From the NCBI RefSeq assembly GCF_000250655.1, contig NC_016935.1, positions 4,544,001 to 4,608,000 of the forward strand: DNA of 64,000 bases. Direction: 5' to 3'. Shown here piece by piece: positions 42,349 to 50,619 of this stretch. A program made the position numbers and the translations under genes. The notes beneath the pieces are model-generated. The model was not told the origin of the DNA. It was given only the letters and a program-made list of their open reading frames with translations, and did no database searches. Position 1 is the first letter of the stretch; every line of letters begins with the position of its first letter. The DNA is from Paenibacillus mucilaginosus 3016. Lineage in GTDB: Bacteria; Bacillota; Bacilli; Paenibacillales; NBRC-103111.

Positions 42349-43017
42349 TTACCCCGTATACTGCATTTCCCGTCCCTTGCGTGCCTCCAGCTCGGCCACC
42401 CTGGCTTCCAGCTGCCGGATCTGCGCCAGAAGCTGTCCCATCTGGTCTTGAACCGGATCCGGCATGCGGATCTGGTCCATGTCCGCCGATGGCGCCCCGG
42501 TCCATTTCTTGCCCACGATCCTGCCGGGGATGCCGACGACCGTGCTGTACGGAGGCACTTCCTTCAGGACGACCGAACCGGCCCCGATCTTCGCATAGTC
42601 CCCGACGCGGAACGGCCCGAGAATTTTGGCCCCTGCGCTGATCAGCACGTGATTGCCGATGGTAGGGTGGCGTTTGCCCGTATCCTTGCCCGTTCCGCCT
42701 AACGTCGCCCCCTGGAATATCGTGACATCGGTCCCGATCTCCACGGTTTCTCCGATGACAATGCCGCACCTGTGATCAATAAACAGGCCTTCCCCGATCT
42801 TCGCGGCCGGATGGATCTCCACTTGAGTCAGGAACCGGTTGAACGAAGCCAGCATCCGGGCCAGCAGCTTGAAGCCGCGCTGATGAAGCTGATGGGACAC
42901 CCTGTATAAAAGAACAGCATGAAACCCCGGATAGCACAGGATCACTTCGATCGCATGCCTCGCGGCCGGGTCCCGGTGGAGTACGGCATTCAGGTCACGC
43001 TTCACCATTCGAAACAT
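42349..43017 (-). CDS. cysE: Serine O-acetyltransferase
   Basis: Transfers acetyl from acetyl-CoA to L-serine, giving O-acetylserine, the precursor of cysteine (or of other beta-substituted alanines). The 222-residue protein has the short N-terminal helical part and the left-handed beta-helix of hexapeptide repeats (IHPAAKIGEGLFIDH, IVIGETVEIG, HPTIGNHVLISAGAKILGP), with the conserved DHR/GET active-site region of the CysE/EpsC family. A C-terminal coiled-coil-like tail rich in Q/E/L (QLLAQIRQLEARVAELEA) is an extension. ATG 43,017 follows GGGAGAG. It is the first gene of the unit leading into synthetases A and B; with a Cys-like adenylation domain in B, a precursor-supply role is plausible. 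No cysteine synthase is in the window. Confidence 0.88.
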   Translation of the reverse strand: MFRMVKRDLNAVLHRDPAARHAIEVILCYPGFHAVLLYRVSHQLHQRGFKLLARMLASFNRFLTQVEIHPAAKIGEGLFIDHRCGIVIGETVEIGTDVTIFQGATLGGTGKDTGKRHPTIGNHVLISAGAKILGPFRVGDYAKIGAGSVVLKEVPPYSTVVGIPGRIVGKKWTGAPSADMDQIRMPDPVQDQMGQLLAQIRQLEARVAELEARKGREMQYTG

Positions 43018-43217
43018 AGTTCTCTCCCGTTCTATATGATCCTTACCGTATATAGGTTAAGGATAATCTTCCCGGACGCGCACGGGCTATATCCCAAATG
43101 GGATAGCCCTCCTCCCCTTCGGCTGTTTCCGTATAGATGATTGACGTCATAATTAATAATATGTAAACAATAAAACCTGGCCTGCTGTGGAGTCCGGCCG
43201 CCCTTCGCTGCATAGCC
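43018..43217 (-). promoter_or_regulatory. Control region and leader upstream of cysE-NRPS unit
   Basis: About 200 bases separate the GH59 terminator from cysE. Two inverted repeats stand in the part next to cysE: 43,084-43,109 (GGGCTAT-CCCA/TGGG-ATATAGCCC) and 43,039-43,064 (ATCCTTA/TAAGGAT with a 12-base loop). An AT-rich block at about 43,140-43,175 could contain the promoter, but I see no convincing -35/-10 pair. No T-box consensus and no T-tract after either repeat was found, so neither is an obvious terminator. They could be operators or RNA stems. Confidence 0.45.
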
Positions 43218-43248
43218 AAAAACGGAGCCGCTCATCGGCGGCTCCGTT
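43216..43248 (-). terminator. Intrinsic terminator of the GH59-type gene
   Basis: Minus-strand AACGGAGCCG pairs with CGGCTCCGTT around a short loop, followed by a run of T. It lies just after the stop of the glycosidase gene and insulates it from the NRPS control region. Confidence 0.85.
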
Positions 43249-43277
43249 GGGTCCTGTTTTATATCAACAACTCTCGC

Positions 43278-46200
43278 TTATTCACCCGGTACTTCCATCA
43301 AGGCTTCTGACGCTGCCCGTATCGATGCAGCCGATGCCGCCACGTTCTCCAGCGTGGATTGGGGATTCAACAGAACGGCTTTGGCTTCCAGGAGGGCCGA
43401 GTGGAACACCTTCCAGCTTTCCTTGGTGTACTGCTGCGGGTCCCGGTCCAGGTTCGCATCAAACAGCTGCTGCAGCTTCTCCTTGTTGACCTCCACTTGA
43501 TTGCTGCCTGTAATGACGTCGATCCCGTCCACCACCAGCGTGCCGCCTTTTACAACGACTTTGGCCGTGTGTCCGTTATTTTTCAGCCCCCGGAGGCTGT
43601 AAGAGGTTTGTCTGTCGCCTCTCGGATGAATTCTAAGATTCTCTTCGATTAAGATTCCGTCCACATACAGATCGATGAGTGCATCGGACGTCGCTCCGAA
43701 GAGATTGAAGCCGGACCCGTCAAAATGGAAGATCATCCGGCTGCTGTTCGCGCTGTCCACTTTAGGCGTACTGTAAATCCGGACTCCGCGGTAATCCATG
43801 TAGTCTTCTTTTCTCACATTGTCCTTCAGCGAAACCTTCAAGGTGTGCGGCTTCTCCTCCAGGCCTCTTACAGAATACATCACGCCGTCGGGATTGACGC
43901 TGTAATTGCCCGCGTCGGCACCGTCAAGCTCAAAGTTGTATTGGGACAGAACGCCGGTTCCGGCCAGATAATCCAAGCCCGTACCGGTGAAGTTGATCAG
44001 CAGGTACGGTTCATCGTTGAAGTGGGCCCAGGCATTCGTGTCGTTGGAGCCCCAGGTGCTGCCATTCTTACGGTAGGCATAGACGGTGTTTTCCACGGTC
44101 CCGATCTGGGCTTCATCGGTTACTTTCACGATGTCCTTCGGCGCTAAGGTTTTGACTGCGGTAACAGGGTCCGTCGTTTCGATTTCCGCCTTGGTGAAGC
44201 TGGCATACTTCTCTTTGACCACTACCTTCACTGTGTGCACCCGATCTTCAAGACTCTCCGCAGACCAGACCATTCCCTGAACCTCGCTGTTATTGACATA
44301 GTTCGCCTCGCCGGCCAGCACACCGTCCAGATACACGTCCGCTTTGCCGTTGGAAGGATTGGTCACGCCGAACAGCCTGAATTCCGTGCCTTTGAATTGA
44401 ATTTCAAAGGAAGTCCCTGCAGATCCCCAGGCATTCACACTGTTGGACGGCCAGCTACCGGAGTAGAAGACTTTGTTCAGCGTCCCCTGCACCTTGGTGG
44501 AATCCTTGAAGCCTACGGTCACCCCGTTCCAGACCGGCACGTCGGTTTTGGCCGTCATTAGGGTGCGGTTCAAATGAGCATAGCCGGATTGGGTATAATC
44601 CCACTTGCCTACATACCCGATAGGATTGAGCGGATCCGTGCTGCTCAGTGCCTCATCTTCCGTATCGAACTTCCGGCCCTGTGCGCTGTCATATTTATCC
44701 GATTCGTAGGTGTAACCCTTGATCGGTTCGATCCTCAGATTATCGATCAGCGTTTCGTAATACCCGGACCCTATCGCGACCCGGCCGGCCATGACCGTTG
44801 ACTCCGCGTCCGTATAGGAAGCGACCGGTTCTCCATCCAGATAGAACGTGAATACATTTTCTTTGGCTTCCAATGCGGCATTGTGCCATACCTTGTTATC
44901 GAAAGCCTCGACAGCACCGCTGTTGACTACCTTCCCGAGCTTAAGAATCTCATAACGCCCGTCCGCAAAGATCCTGGCATTGTAAGGGGCATGGGAATCG
45001 GCTCCGCCCGCCTTGACCTGCCGCACCCCGATCAGGGCATAGTTGCTTCTTCCCGGGACTTCAGGGGTGTGAGTGTCCAATAAAAAGTCGTACGACACTT
45101 TGTAGTTCACCCAGCGGTGATCGCCCAATGTCGTGGTCGGGTTGCCGGCCGAAGCCGCTCCGTCCTGCCCGCCCCATACGGCCCACTCGGCACCGATAAT
45201 GTCCGGCGTGATTTGCTGCTGCAGCATCTGGCCGTGAGCCTTGGCGTCCGGGATGTCCAGATCTTCCCTTGCCGCACTGCCGCTTGTCACCGGCTTGGTT
45301 GCCTTTCGGACCACTTCGAAAGCGGCCGTCTGGTCTGTGGTATAACGGGGAGTGCCCCCGCGGCGGTCGACATAATCTCGGCCCTTCGCATCGACAGGAT
45401 AGCGGTCGTATTCAAAATCATCGGTATACGGCAGCGGCAGAATGGTGTCTTGGGACAGATCGGCAGGCTGTGATGAGTACTCGAAGCCTTCCACCTCGGA
45501 CTGCTTATCCAGTGTGGTGACGGTCACGATGGAGTACGGCTTCACTTCGATTTCATATGTCCCATTGCTTGGTGTGATGCGGCCGATTGCTTTAAACCAG
45601 TTCGCATCGTAAGCCTGTCCGGCCTCCGCCCCGCGCGTCTCCCACACATAGACGGGCGCATTTTCTTTCCCGCTCAGATTCTTGGCTTCCATCCTGTACT
45701 TACGGGCCTGCTTGGTGTTGTTGACGAATAAGGTGGTATAATCGCCTGTCACAGGATCCTTGAGGGTCATATAATTATGCGTGCTCGTATCGACATCGAC
45801 ACCGCCGTCGAAGAACGCACCGTCACTGTAGGTCGCATCCTTCAAGATCATCCAGCGCTCATTCTCAGGTGTGGTGTGATCGTCCTGACCCACGAAGTTC
45901 ATCACATGACGAACCCCCTGCAGCCCGCCGTCCACCTCATAGAAGCCGGACCATGGATCATACGCGCTGATCAGGTGCTTCGGGTTGTAGGAAGACCCTT
46001 CATAAAAAGCGGCCACGGAAGGCTGGAAGTCAAAGGAAACCGCACGCAGCGGATGGCTTCCTGCGCCTGTCCAGGAATACACGGAAATGATCCGCGAGGT
46101 CACGTCGAGAATGCCTGCTTTTCCTCCAAGCCCACCGTAGTGGGGTTCCATCTTCTCGCGGTAACGCGCATTAATCATGGGGGCGATGCCCTCGGACACC

Positions 46201-47084
46201 CACACTTCCTTTGGCTTCTTGCCCGCGGCAATCAATTGATTCTGCAGCTGGGTGAGCTCACTGGACCCGGTCAGGCCGTAGTGGGAGCTGATGACATCAA
46301 TCTCATCGATCAGGTCGGGATGCTCCAGCAGGGTTCGGCTGATCGTTGCCGTGTCCCGGTAGCCGTCTGCGGCAACCAGCTTGATCTCCTTGTAGTCCGT
46401 CTCATAATTCGGTTCTTCCTTGATGCGGGAAGTGAAGTATTTCAGCCAGTCCACTTCATTTTTGCCGTTATTATTGATCGCCCTTTCATTCTGGGAGATC
46501 CCTACGTAATCCAGCTTAAACCCATATTCCTCATGGACGGCGTCGATCGTTTGTTTATACCATTGGTACCGGTTCTCATACTCGCTGACGGCTGCACCGT
46601 TCCATGACCAGCGGGGTTCGCCCCAACGCAGGATTTCGGTGGTAATGTCCGGATTGATCGATTTGGCATCGGCGGCGAACTGGAACCCCGCTCCCCGGAG
46701 CACGTTGGCCGGTTCATCCGCATACCGCATCGTGGCAGGCTCTGTTCCTGAAGAGGAATTCACATCGGCGCCGAGCTCTACTTTGACGTGCGTCAATCCC
46801 GCCCCGGTGTTTTTATTGAACAGCTTGTTCATGATTTCCCAATAGGCCTTCGGATTCTCTTCCTTATAATCGAGCAGCAGACGGGAGGTATTATTGGCCG
46901 TTACCGTTCCAAAGCCCTTAAACCGGTTATATGTATCTACATTTTGTCCATCGATGGTAATGGTTTTGGTGATGGCTTCAGCCCGGGATACCTCGGGCCC
47001 CATCAAGACAACACTTCCCAGCAGCAGGGAAGTCACACTGAGATAAGAGATCGCTTTTTTTACCGTTCTTCTTTTCCGTACCAT
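43278..47084 (-). CDS. Secreted galactocerebrosidase-like glycoside hydrolase (GH59 type)
   Basis: Probable extracellular beta-galactosidase-type enzyme resembling animal galactocerebrosidase (GH59). The precursor has about 1,268 residues. A signal peptide is clear: basic VRKRRTVKK, a hydrophobic stretch, then SRAEA. The catalytic part (about 40-500) has FKGFG...SRLLLDY, HVKVELGAD, GTEP, the acid/base glutamate in YVGISQNER and the nucleophile glutamate in VWVSEG. A lectin-like domain follows (about 540-800, DDFEYDRYP...DNLRIEP), as in GALC. The C-terminal third has three beta-sandwich, carbohydrate-binding-like segments (FEIQFKGTEFRLFGVT, YLLINFTGTGLDYLAGTG, MIFHFDGSGFNLFGAT) and a helical FIVAR-like tail. 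ATG 47,084 follows AGGAAGG by 8 bases; an in-frame upstream start at 47,126 has no such site. The true substrate is unknown; a plant or microbial galactoside is likely. Confidence 0.85.
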   Translation of the reverse strand: MVRKRRTVKKAISYLSVTSLLLGSVVLMGPEVSRAEAITKTITIDGQNVDTYNRFKGFGTVTANNTSRLLLDYKEENPKAYWEIMNKLFNKNTGAGLTHVKVELGADVNSSSGTEPATMRYADEPANVLRGAGFQFAADAKSINPDITTEILRWGEPRWSWNGAAVSEYENRYQWYKQTIDAVHEEYGFKLDYVGISQNERAINNNGKNEVDWLKYFTSRIKEEPNYETDYKEIKLVAADGYRDTATISRTLLEHPDLIDEIDVISSHYGLTGSSELTQLQNQLIAAGKKPKEVWVSEGIAPMINARYREKMEPHYGGLGGKAGILDVTSRIISVYSWTGAGSHPLRAVSFDFQPSVAAFYEGSSYNPKHLISAYDPWSGFYEVDGGLQGVRHVMNFVGQDDHTTPENERWMILKDATYSDGAFFDGGVDVDTSTHNYMTLKDPVTGDYTTLFVNNTKQARKYRMEAKNLSGKENAPVYVWETRGAEAGQAYDANWFKAIGRITPSNGTYEIEVKPYSIVTVTTLDKQSEVEGFEYSSQPADLSQDTILPLPYTDDFEYDRYPVDAKGRDYVDRRGGTPRYTTDQTAAFEVVRKATKPVTSGSAAREDLDIPDAKAHGQMLQQQITPDIIGAEWAVWGGQDGAASAGNPTTTLGDHRWVNYKVSYDFLLDTHTPEVPGRSNYALIGVRQVKAGGADSHAPYNARIFADGRYEILKLGKVVNSGAVEAFDNKVWHNAALEAKENVFTFYLDGEPVASYTDAESTVMAGRVAIGSGYYETLIDNLRIEPIKGYTYESDKYDSAQGRKFDTEDEALSSTDPLNPIGYVGKWDYTQSGYAHLNRTLMTAKTDVPVWNGVTVGFKDSTKVQGTLNKVFYSGSWPSNSVNAWGSAGTSFEIQFKGTEFRLFGVTNPSNGKADVYLDGVLAGEANYVNNSEVQGMVWSAESLEDRVHTVKVVVKEKYASFTKAEIETTDPVTAVKTLAPKDIVKVTDEAQIGTVENTVYAYRKNGSTWGSNDTNAWAHFNDEPYLLINFTGTGLDYLAGTGVLSQYNFELDGADAGNYSVNPDGVMYSVRGLEEKPHTLKVSLKDNVRKEDYMDYRGVRIYSTPKVDSANSSRMIFHFDGSGFNLFGATSDALIDLYVDGILIEENLRIHPRGDRQTSYSLRGLKNNGHTAKVVVKGGTLVVDGIDVITGSNQVEVNKEKLQQLFDANLDRDPQQYTKESWKVFHSALLEAKAVLLNPQSTLENVAASAASIRAASEALMEVPGE

Positions 47085-47296
47085 AGTCTCATCCTTCCTC
47101 TCATCCAAGGCATGATTAAAGCGCATTCATTTTATTGCACTTTGGCTTCCCTCTCCCGGTTTTCCTCACGAACGCCCCCTTTCGGACTGCATTATCCTCT
47201 ATCCTCGCAGTGGTTTCATTATTTCACAGGCGGTTTTGGTTTTTATATCATTATTTTGACTATCTTTCCTGTTATTTTTACCATGCGCCCGGCTGA

Positions 47297-47350
47297 GAAG
47301 CTTCTTGCTTGTTCGTTCCGCATAAAAGAAGCTTCTTGCTTGTTCGTTCC
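47297..47350. repeat. Two direct copies of a 23-bp sequence
   Basis: Identical 23-base copies at 47,297-47,319 and 47,328-47,350 (beginning GAAGCTTCTTGCTTG) stand 31 bases apart, between the GH59-type promoter region and a terminator. Function is unknown; they could be a tandem duplication or paired binding sites. Confidence 0.7.
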
Positions 47351-47351
47351 C

Positions 47352-47379
47352 AAAAAAAGAACCCGGTGCGCGCACCGGG
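47352..47379 (-). terminator. Intrinsic terminator of the 117-residue gene
   Basis: Minus-strand CCCGGTGCG/CGCACCGGG is a perfect stem (47,379-47,362), followed by TTCTTTTTTT. It lies 22 bases after the stop codon at 47,402. Confidence 0.88.
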
Positions 47380-47401
47380 CTGTACAGGAACTATGGAGGG
47401 A

Positions 47402-47755
47402 TTACCGTTTATGGATGGCCAATTTGCTGCACTGCGTCAGCAGGTTAAGTTTTTTGACAAAGGCACCGTACAAATCCGGATGCTGGGGCTGGAGCGGAAC
47501 GAACGCTCCCTCATCGTATCGGAAGATACATCCGTTCGGGCTGTATAACACCCACTCTATGTTTACACCGGGGTTTTCCGTATGTTTGAACAGCTTCTGG
47601 AGAATCAGCGGTTGAATCAGCTGAATCATGTCCCGTATATCTCGATCTGCCTCATCATTGAGATTCAACAGGTGGACCCTATGCTTCCTGGAATCATAAG
47701 CGACATGGACCCCCGTTATCCCTTCAGATGCCATATTCAGCAGATGTACCGTCAT
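47402..47755 (-). CDS. Hypothetical protein, 117 residues
   Basis: I do not recognise this protein. It starts MTVHLLNMASEGITGVHV and has no signal peptide or membrane segment. The middle (about 35-60) is amphipathic and likely helical (DIRDMIQLIQPLILQKL); the end is basic (KKLNLLTQCSKLAIHKR). The ATG at 47,755 has AGGAG eight bases upstream and the gene is closed by a strong terminator, which supports that it is real and monocistronic. Neighbours (GH59-type enzyme downstream, KtrA upstream) give no functional link. Confidence 0.65.
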   Translation of the reverse strand: MTVHLLNMASEGITGVHVAYDSRKHRVHLLNLNDEADRDIRDMIQLIQPLILQKLFKHTENPGVNIEWVLYSPNGCIFRYDEGAFVPLQPQHPDLYGAFVKKLNLLTQCSKLAIHKR

Positions 47756-48094
47756 TCATTGTGCTCCTATCATTCGGTAATATAAACAAGGGAAGAAGGC
47801 TTCCTGGTGCCGGCTGTAAAAAAAGCCAAGGTAAAGGAACGCTTCCCGAGGCTTCCGGAGTCGGTGTTCCCACCCGTGTCCGGCTCTACGACAGCAGCTG
47901 CCTCTCTCGGCTTGAATATTACTCCATTTTGGAGGCAAAGTAAAACTTCATTCGGCTCAAATTCGGGGGGATTTTAAGCCGATTTAGGGGTATGCAGCGT
48001 TTCCATCGCTCACAGGCTCCTGTTTCTTCAGCCAGGCCTCCGCATCCTTCCTTTTGCGAATAATCCCAAGCGGTTTTCCTTATCGCTCAATTCT
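47756..48094. other. Intergenic stretch with no recognised gene
   Basis: About 340 bases between the 117-residue gene and ktrA. Only short open frames are present, without ribosome sites. It must contain the promoter of the 117-residue gene, but no confident -35/-10 pair was identified. Confidence 0.5.
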
Positions 48095-48766
48095 TCAATT
48101 CTTGAAGGATTCAACGCATTGCTCAAAATTTTCGATTTGCACCTGGTTGCCGATGATGACCATCAGGTCCTTTTCCTCGATCAGATCTTCTGCGGTTGGC
48201 GCGACAATCACGCGGTTCTTCTTATTGATGGCCACCACGCTGAATCCGTACTTCTGCCGGGAGTCCAGCTCCTTCAGTGTGAGGCCGGATAACTCTCTGG
48301 GAACGGTTAATTCCGCAATCCGGTAGTCATTGGACAATTCTATGTAGTCCAGCAGATTCGGATTAATCAATTGATGGGCCACCCGGACTCCCATATCCCT
48401 CTCCGGAAAAATCACCCGGTCCACCCCGATGCGTTCGAGAACCTTCCCGTGCAGCATCGAAAGAGCCTTCGCTACGATCATGCGGACACCGAGATCTTTC
48501 AGCAGCAGGGCAGTCATAATGCTTGCCTGAATGTCATCTCCAATCGCGACAATCACACAATCCATATTTCGAATCCCCAAGGATCGAAGTACTTCCTCTT
48601 CCGTTGTATCCGCAACCACCACATGGGTGAGCCGGTCGGCCATATTGTTTATGATTTCTTCGTTTTTATCTATGCCGAGGACCTCGCAGCCTTCGTTCAT
48701 CAACGTCATCGCCAAACTGGATCCGAACCGCCCGAGCCCGATCACCGAGAACTGCCTCATCTTCAT
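48095..48766 (-). CDS. ktrA: Ktr/Trk-type potassium uptake regulator (RCK domains)
   Basis: Cytosolic gating subunit of a KtrAB/KtrCD-type potassium transporter. The 223-residue length fits the family. An N-terminal nucleotide-binding fold (about 4-125) has IGLGRFGSS and the acidic LGIDKNEE that binds the ribose of NAD or ATP. A C-terminal RCK_C domain (about 140-220, LTLKELDSRQKYG...LMVIIGN) follows. KtrA or KtrC (YkqB) cannot be told apart here, and no membrane subunit KtrB/KtrD is nearby. ATG 48,766 is preceded by AAGGCGGG. The upstream region toward the IS element shows no sign of a c-di-AMP (ydaO) riboswitch, which controls ktr genes in some Bacilli. Confidence 0.88.
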   Translation of the reverse strand: MKMRQFSVIGLGRFGSSLAMTLMNEGCEVLGIDKNEEIINNMADRLTHVVVADTTEEEVLRSLGIRNMDCVIVAIGDDIQASIMTALLLKDLGVRMIVAKALSMLHGKVLERIGVDRVIFPERDMGVRVAHQLINPNLLDYIELSNDYRIAELTVPRELSGLTLKELDSRQKYGFSVVAINKKNRVIVAPTAEDLIEEKDLMVIIGNQVQIENFEQCVESFKN

Positions 48767-48893
48767 GATTCATCCCGCCTTACCCATTCTTTTCACTCCA
48801 TACCATCCCTCTATTTCCATTTTTATATACCCTCCCCGGGCCATGGCTTAGATATGATGCGTTTGAAAAGAGGACAAAAAGAGCAGGCCGCCG

Positions 48894-48919
48894 TGATACG
48901 CTCCCCATACGGTAGACAG
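48894..48919 (+). repeat. Left terminal inverted repeat of the IS element
   Basis: Begins TGATACGCTCCCC and ends GGTAGACAG. It matches the complement of the right end at 18 of 26 positions. Confidence 0.85.
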
Positions 48920-48961
48920 GTGAAATAATAAAAAACCTGTTACTGTAAGGGGAGCTTTTTC

Positions 48962-49639
48962 ATGTCTAAAGAAAAATACTGTGCTACGGAGAAACTTGCT
49001 ATCCTTGAAGAAGTTTCAAGTGGAAAAATTGGTTTTATCGCTGCAACCAAAAGATACGGTATGAATAAAACAACTTTAATGAAATGGCAGCGTCGTTATA
49101 AGCTATATGGGTATGAAGGACTGGAAAGAAGTACTCGCAATCGAAGTTACAGCGCTGAGCTGAAGCTTCAAGCGGTGAAAGATTATGTAGAGGGTGGATT
49201 GTCAAAATACCGGATCATCGACAAATACAGGATCTCAAGTACAACGCAGCTTTCTAACTGGATTAAGAAGTATAATGGTCATAGCAGCTTAAAAGCCTAC
49301 AAAGGGGAAGCACAAGCTATGACAAAGGGTCGCTCTACTACGTGGGATGAGAGGATCGATATCGTCCACTATTGCCTGGCACATCAGCATGACTATCATA
49401 AGACAGCTGGCCAGTTTCAGGTCTCCTACCAGCAAGTATATCAATGGGTGAAGAAATTCGAAGCCGGCGGTGCGGATGCTTTAAAGGATGGCCGGGGGCG
49501 AAAGAAGGCGCCGGAAGAGATGACGGAGGCAGATCGCCAGAAGCTCGAGATGAAGAAGATGGAATACGAAATGGAGAGGCTTCGGGCGGAGAATGCATTT
49601 CTAAAAAAGTTACGGGAAATCCAAAGGAGGCGAAGCTAA
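48962..49639 (+). CDS. IS150-group transposase OrfA
   Basis: DNA-binding half of the transposase, 225 residues. Two helix-turn-helix segments are visible (about 20-60, AATKRYGMNKTTLMKWQRR; about 145-180, HKTAGQFQVSYQQVYQWVKK), then a leucine-zipper-like helix (KKMEYEMERLRAENAFLKKL) used in IS3-family proteins to multimerise. Translation can stop here, giving OrfA alone, or slip by -1 at AAAAAAG (49,603-49,609) to make the OrfAB fusion. Confidence 0.93.
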   Translation: MSKEKYCATEKLAILEEVSSGKIGFIAATKRYGMNKTTLMKWQRRYKLYGYEGLERSTRNRSYSAELKLQAVKDYVEGGLSKYRIIDKYRISSTTQLSNWIKKYNGHSSLKAYKGEAQAMTKGRSTTWDERIDIVHYCLAHQHDYHKTAGQFQVSYQQVYQWVKKFEAGGADALKDGRGRKKAPEEMTEADRQKLEMKKMEYEMERLRAENAFLKKLREIQRRRS

Positions 49640-50517
49640 GCCAATATCGCCAAGAGAACGTCTACCTTGCCATCCAAGCGCTTCAGGAAGAGGAGTCGAT
49701 CAGCATTCAACTTCTGTGTGAAGTCGCAGGAGTTGCACGCTCAAGCTATTACAAATGGTTAAACCGCAAACCCAGCTCTCGTGAGCAGGAGAATGAGCGG
49801 CTGACAAAGATGATGATGTCCATATATGAAAAAGTAGAGAAAACCTTTGGGTACCGCCAATTAACACTCCACATGCGCAAGGAAACCGGACAGACGATTA
49901 ACCATAAACGCGTGTACCGGCTGATGAAAGTCAAGGGAATCCAGTCGGTCATCCGCAGGAAGAGAAAGAAATACCCTCATTCTACTCCCCAGCACGTGGC
50001 CGAGAATGTGCTGAATCGTAATTTCCAAGCAGCTGAACCCAATGAGAAATGGGTAACGGATGTAACAGAATTTAAATACGGCAACGGTCAGAAAGCGTAT
50101 TTAAGCGCGATTCTCGATCTTCATGATAAATCCATCGTCTCCAGAGTAGTGGGGCATTCCAACAACAACCCACTTGTTTTCGAGACGTTGAAGCAAGCCT
50201 TGCAAGCAGCTCCAGGAAGCAAACCAATGCTTCATAGTGACAGAGGATTTCAATACACTTCACTTGACTTCAAAAAGCTTTTGGACGATAACGAACTGAC
50301 TCAAAGTATGTCCCGGGTTGGGCGGTGTATCGATAACGGGCCGATGGAATCCTTCTGGGGGACCTTAAAATGCGAGAAGTATTATCTACACACTTACCAA
50401 ACCTTTGAGGAGCTTGAGAGAGACATTCTGGCTTACATCGATTTTTACAATAACGAACGATTACAAGCAAAACTAAACGGCCTCAGTCCAATGGAATACA
50501 GGACCAAGGCCGCTTAA
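49604..50517 (+). CDS. IS150-group transposase OrfB (catalytic, by -1 frameshift)
   Basis: Catalytic half of the transposase, expressed as a fusion with OrfA after a -1 slip at A6G (49,603-49,609). The frame is open from 49,444 but is used only after the slip. It has an HTH_21-type region (about the first 120 residues, QYRQENVYLAIQALQEEESI...FGYRQLTLHM) and an rve integrase core with the DDE triad: D in KWVTDVTEF, D in LHSDRGFQY, E in NGPMESFWGTLKCE. The end is complete and undamaged, so the element may be active. Confidence 0.92.
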
Positions 50518-50534
50518 GATTTTTATTTTTTGTA

Positions 50535-50560
50535 CTGTCTACTTGACGGGGGGCTGTTCA
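50535..50560 (-). repeat. Right terminal inverted repeat of the IS element
   Basis: Its complement begins TGAACAGCCCCCC and ends AGTAGACAG, matching the left end. CCG follows as the second copy of the target duplication. Confidence 0.85.
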
Positions 50561-50574
50561 CCGAGGCCTGCTCT
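50561..50574 (-). terminator. First half of the osmC-operon terminator, split by the IS
   Basis: Minus-strand AGAGCAGGCC here (50,574-50,565) once paired with GGCCTGCTCT, now at 48,889-48,880 beyond the IS, followed there by TTTT. Joining the flanks restores a 10-bp stem with loop TCGGC and a T-tract: a typical intrinsic terminator for the minus-strand operon ending at 50,620. Confidence 0.85.
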
Positions 50575-50619
50575 CCATTTTGCTGCAAGTAACGATATCG
50601 GGTAACCGTGACGGTGATC

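Larger units (their letters stand above)
48894..50560 (+). mobile_element. IS3-family insertion sequence, IS150 group, 1,667 bp
   Basis: A complete element bounded by imperfect 26-bp terminal inverted repeats (48,894-48,919 and 50,535-50,560; 18 of 26 positions match, both starting TGA and ending GTAGACAG internally). A 3-bp direct duplication, CCG, flanks it (48,891-48,893 and 50,561-50,563). It carries orfA and orfB joined by an A6G slippery site, so it looks intact. Its composition is visibly more AT-rich than the NRPS genes, consistent with recent arrival. It sits inside a former terminator. Confidence 0.93.

Noticed and set aside
43084-43109. Possible T-box or S-box riboswitch ahead of cysE
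   Set aside because: No T-box antiterminator consensus, no SAM-I core and no terminator in the leader; only simple inverted repeats.
48767-48893. c-di-AMP (ydaO) riboswitch upstream of ktrA
   Set aside because: The region is short and shows none of the conserved motifs of that riboswitch.
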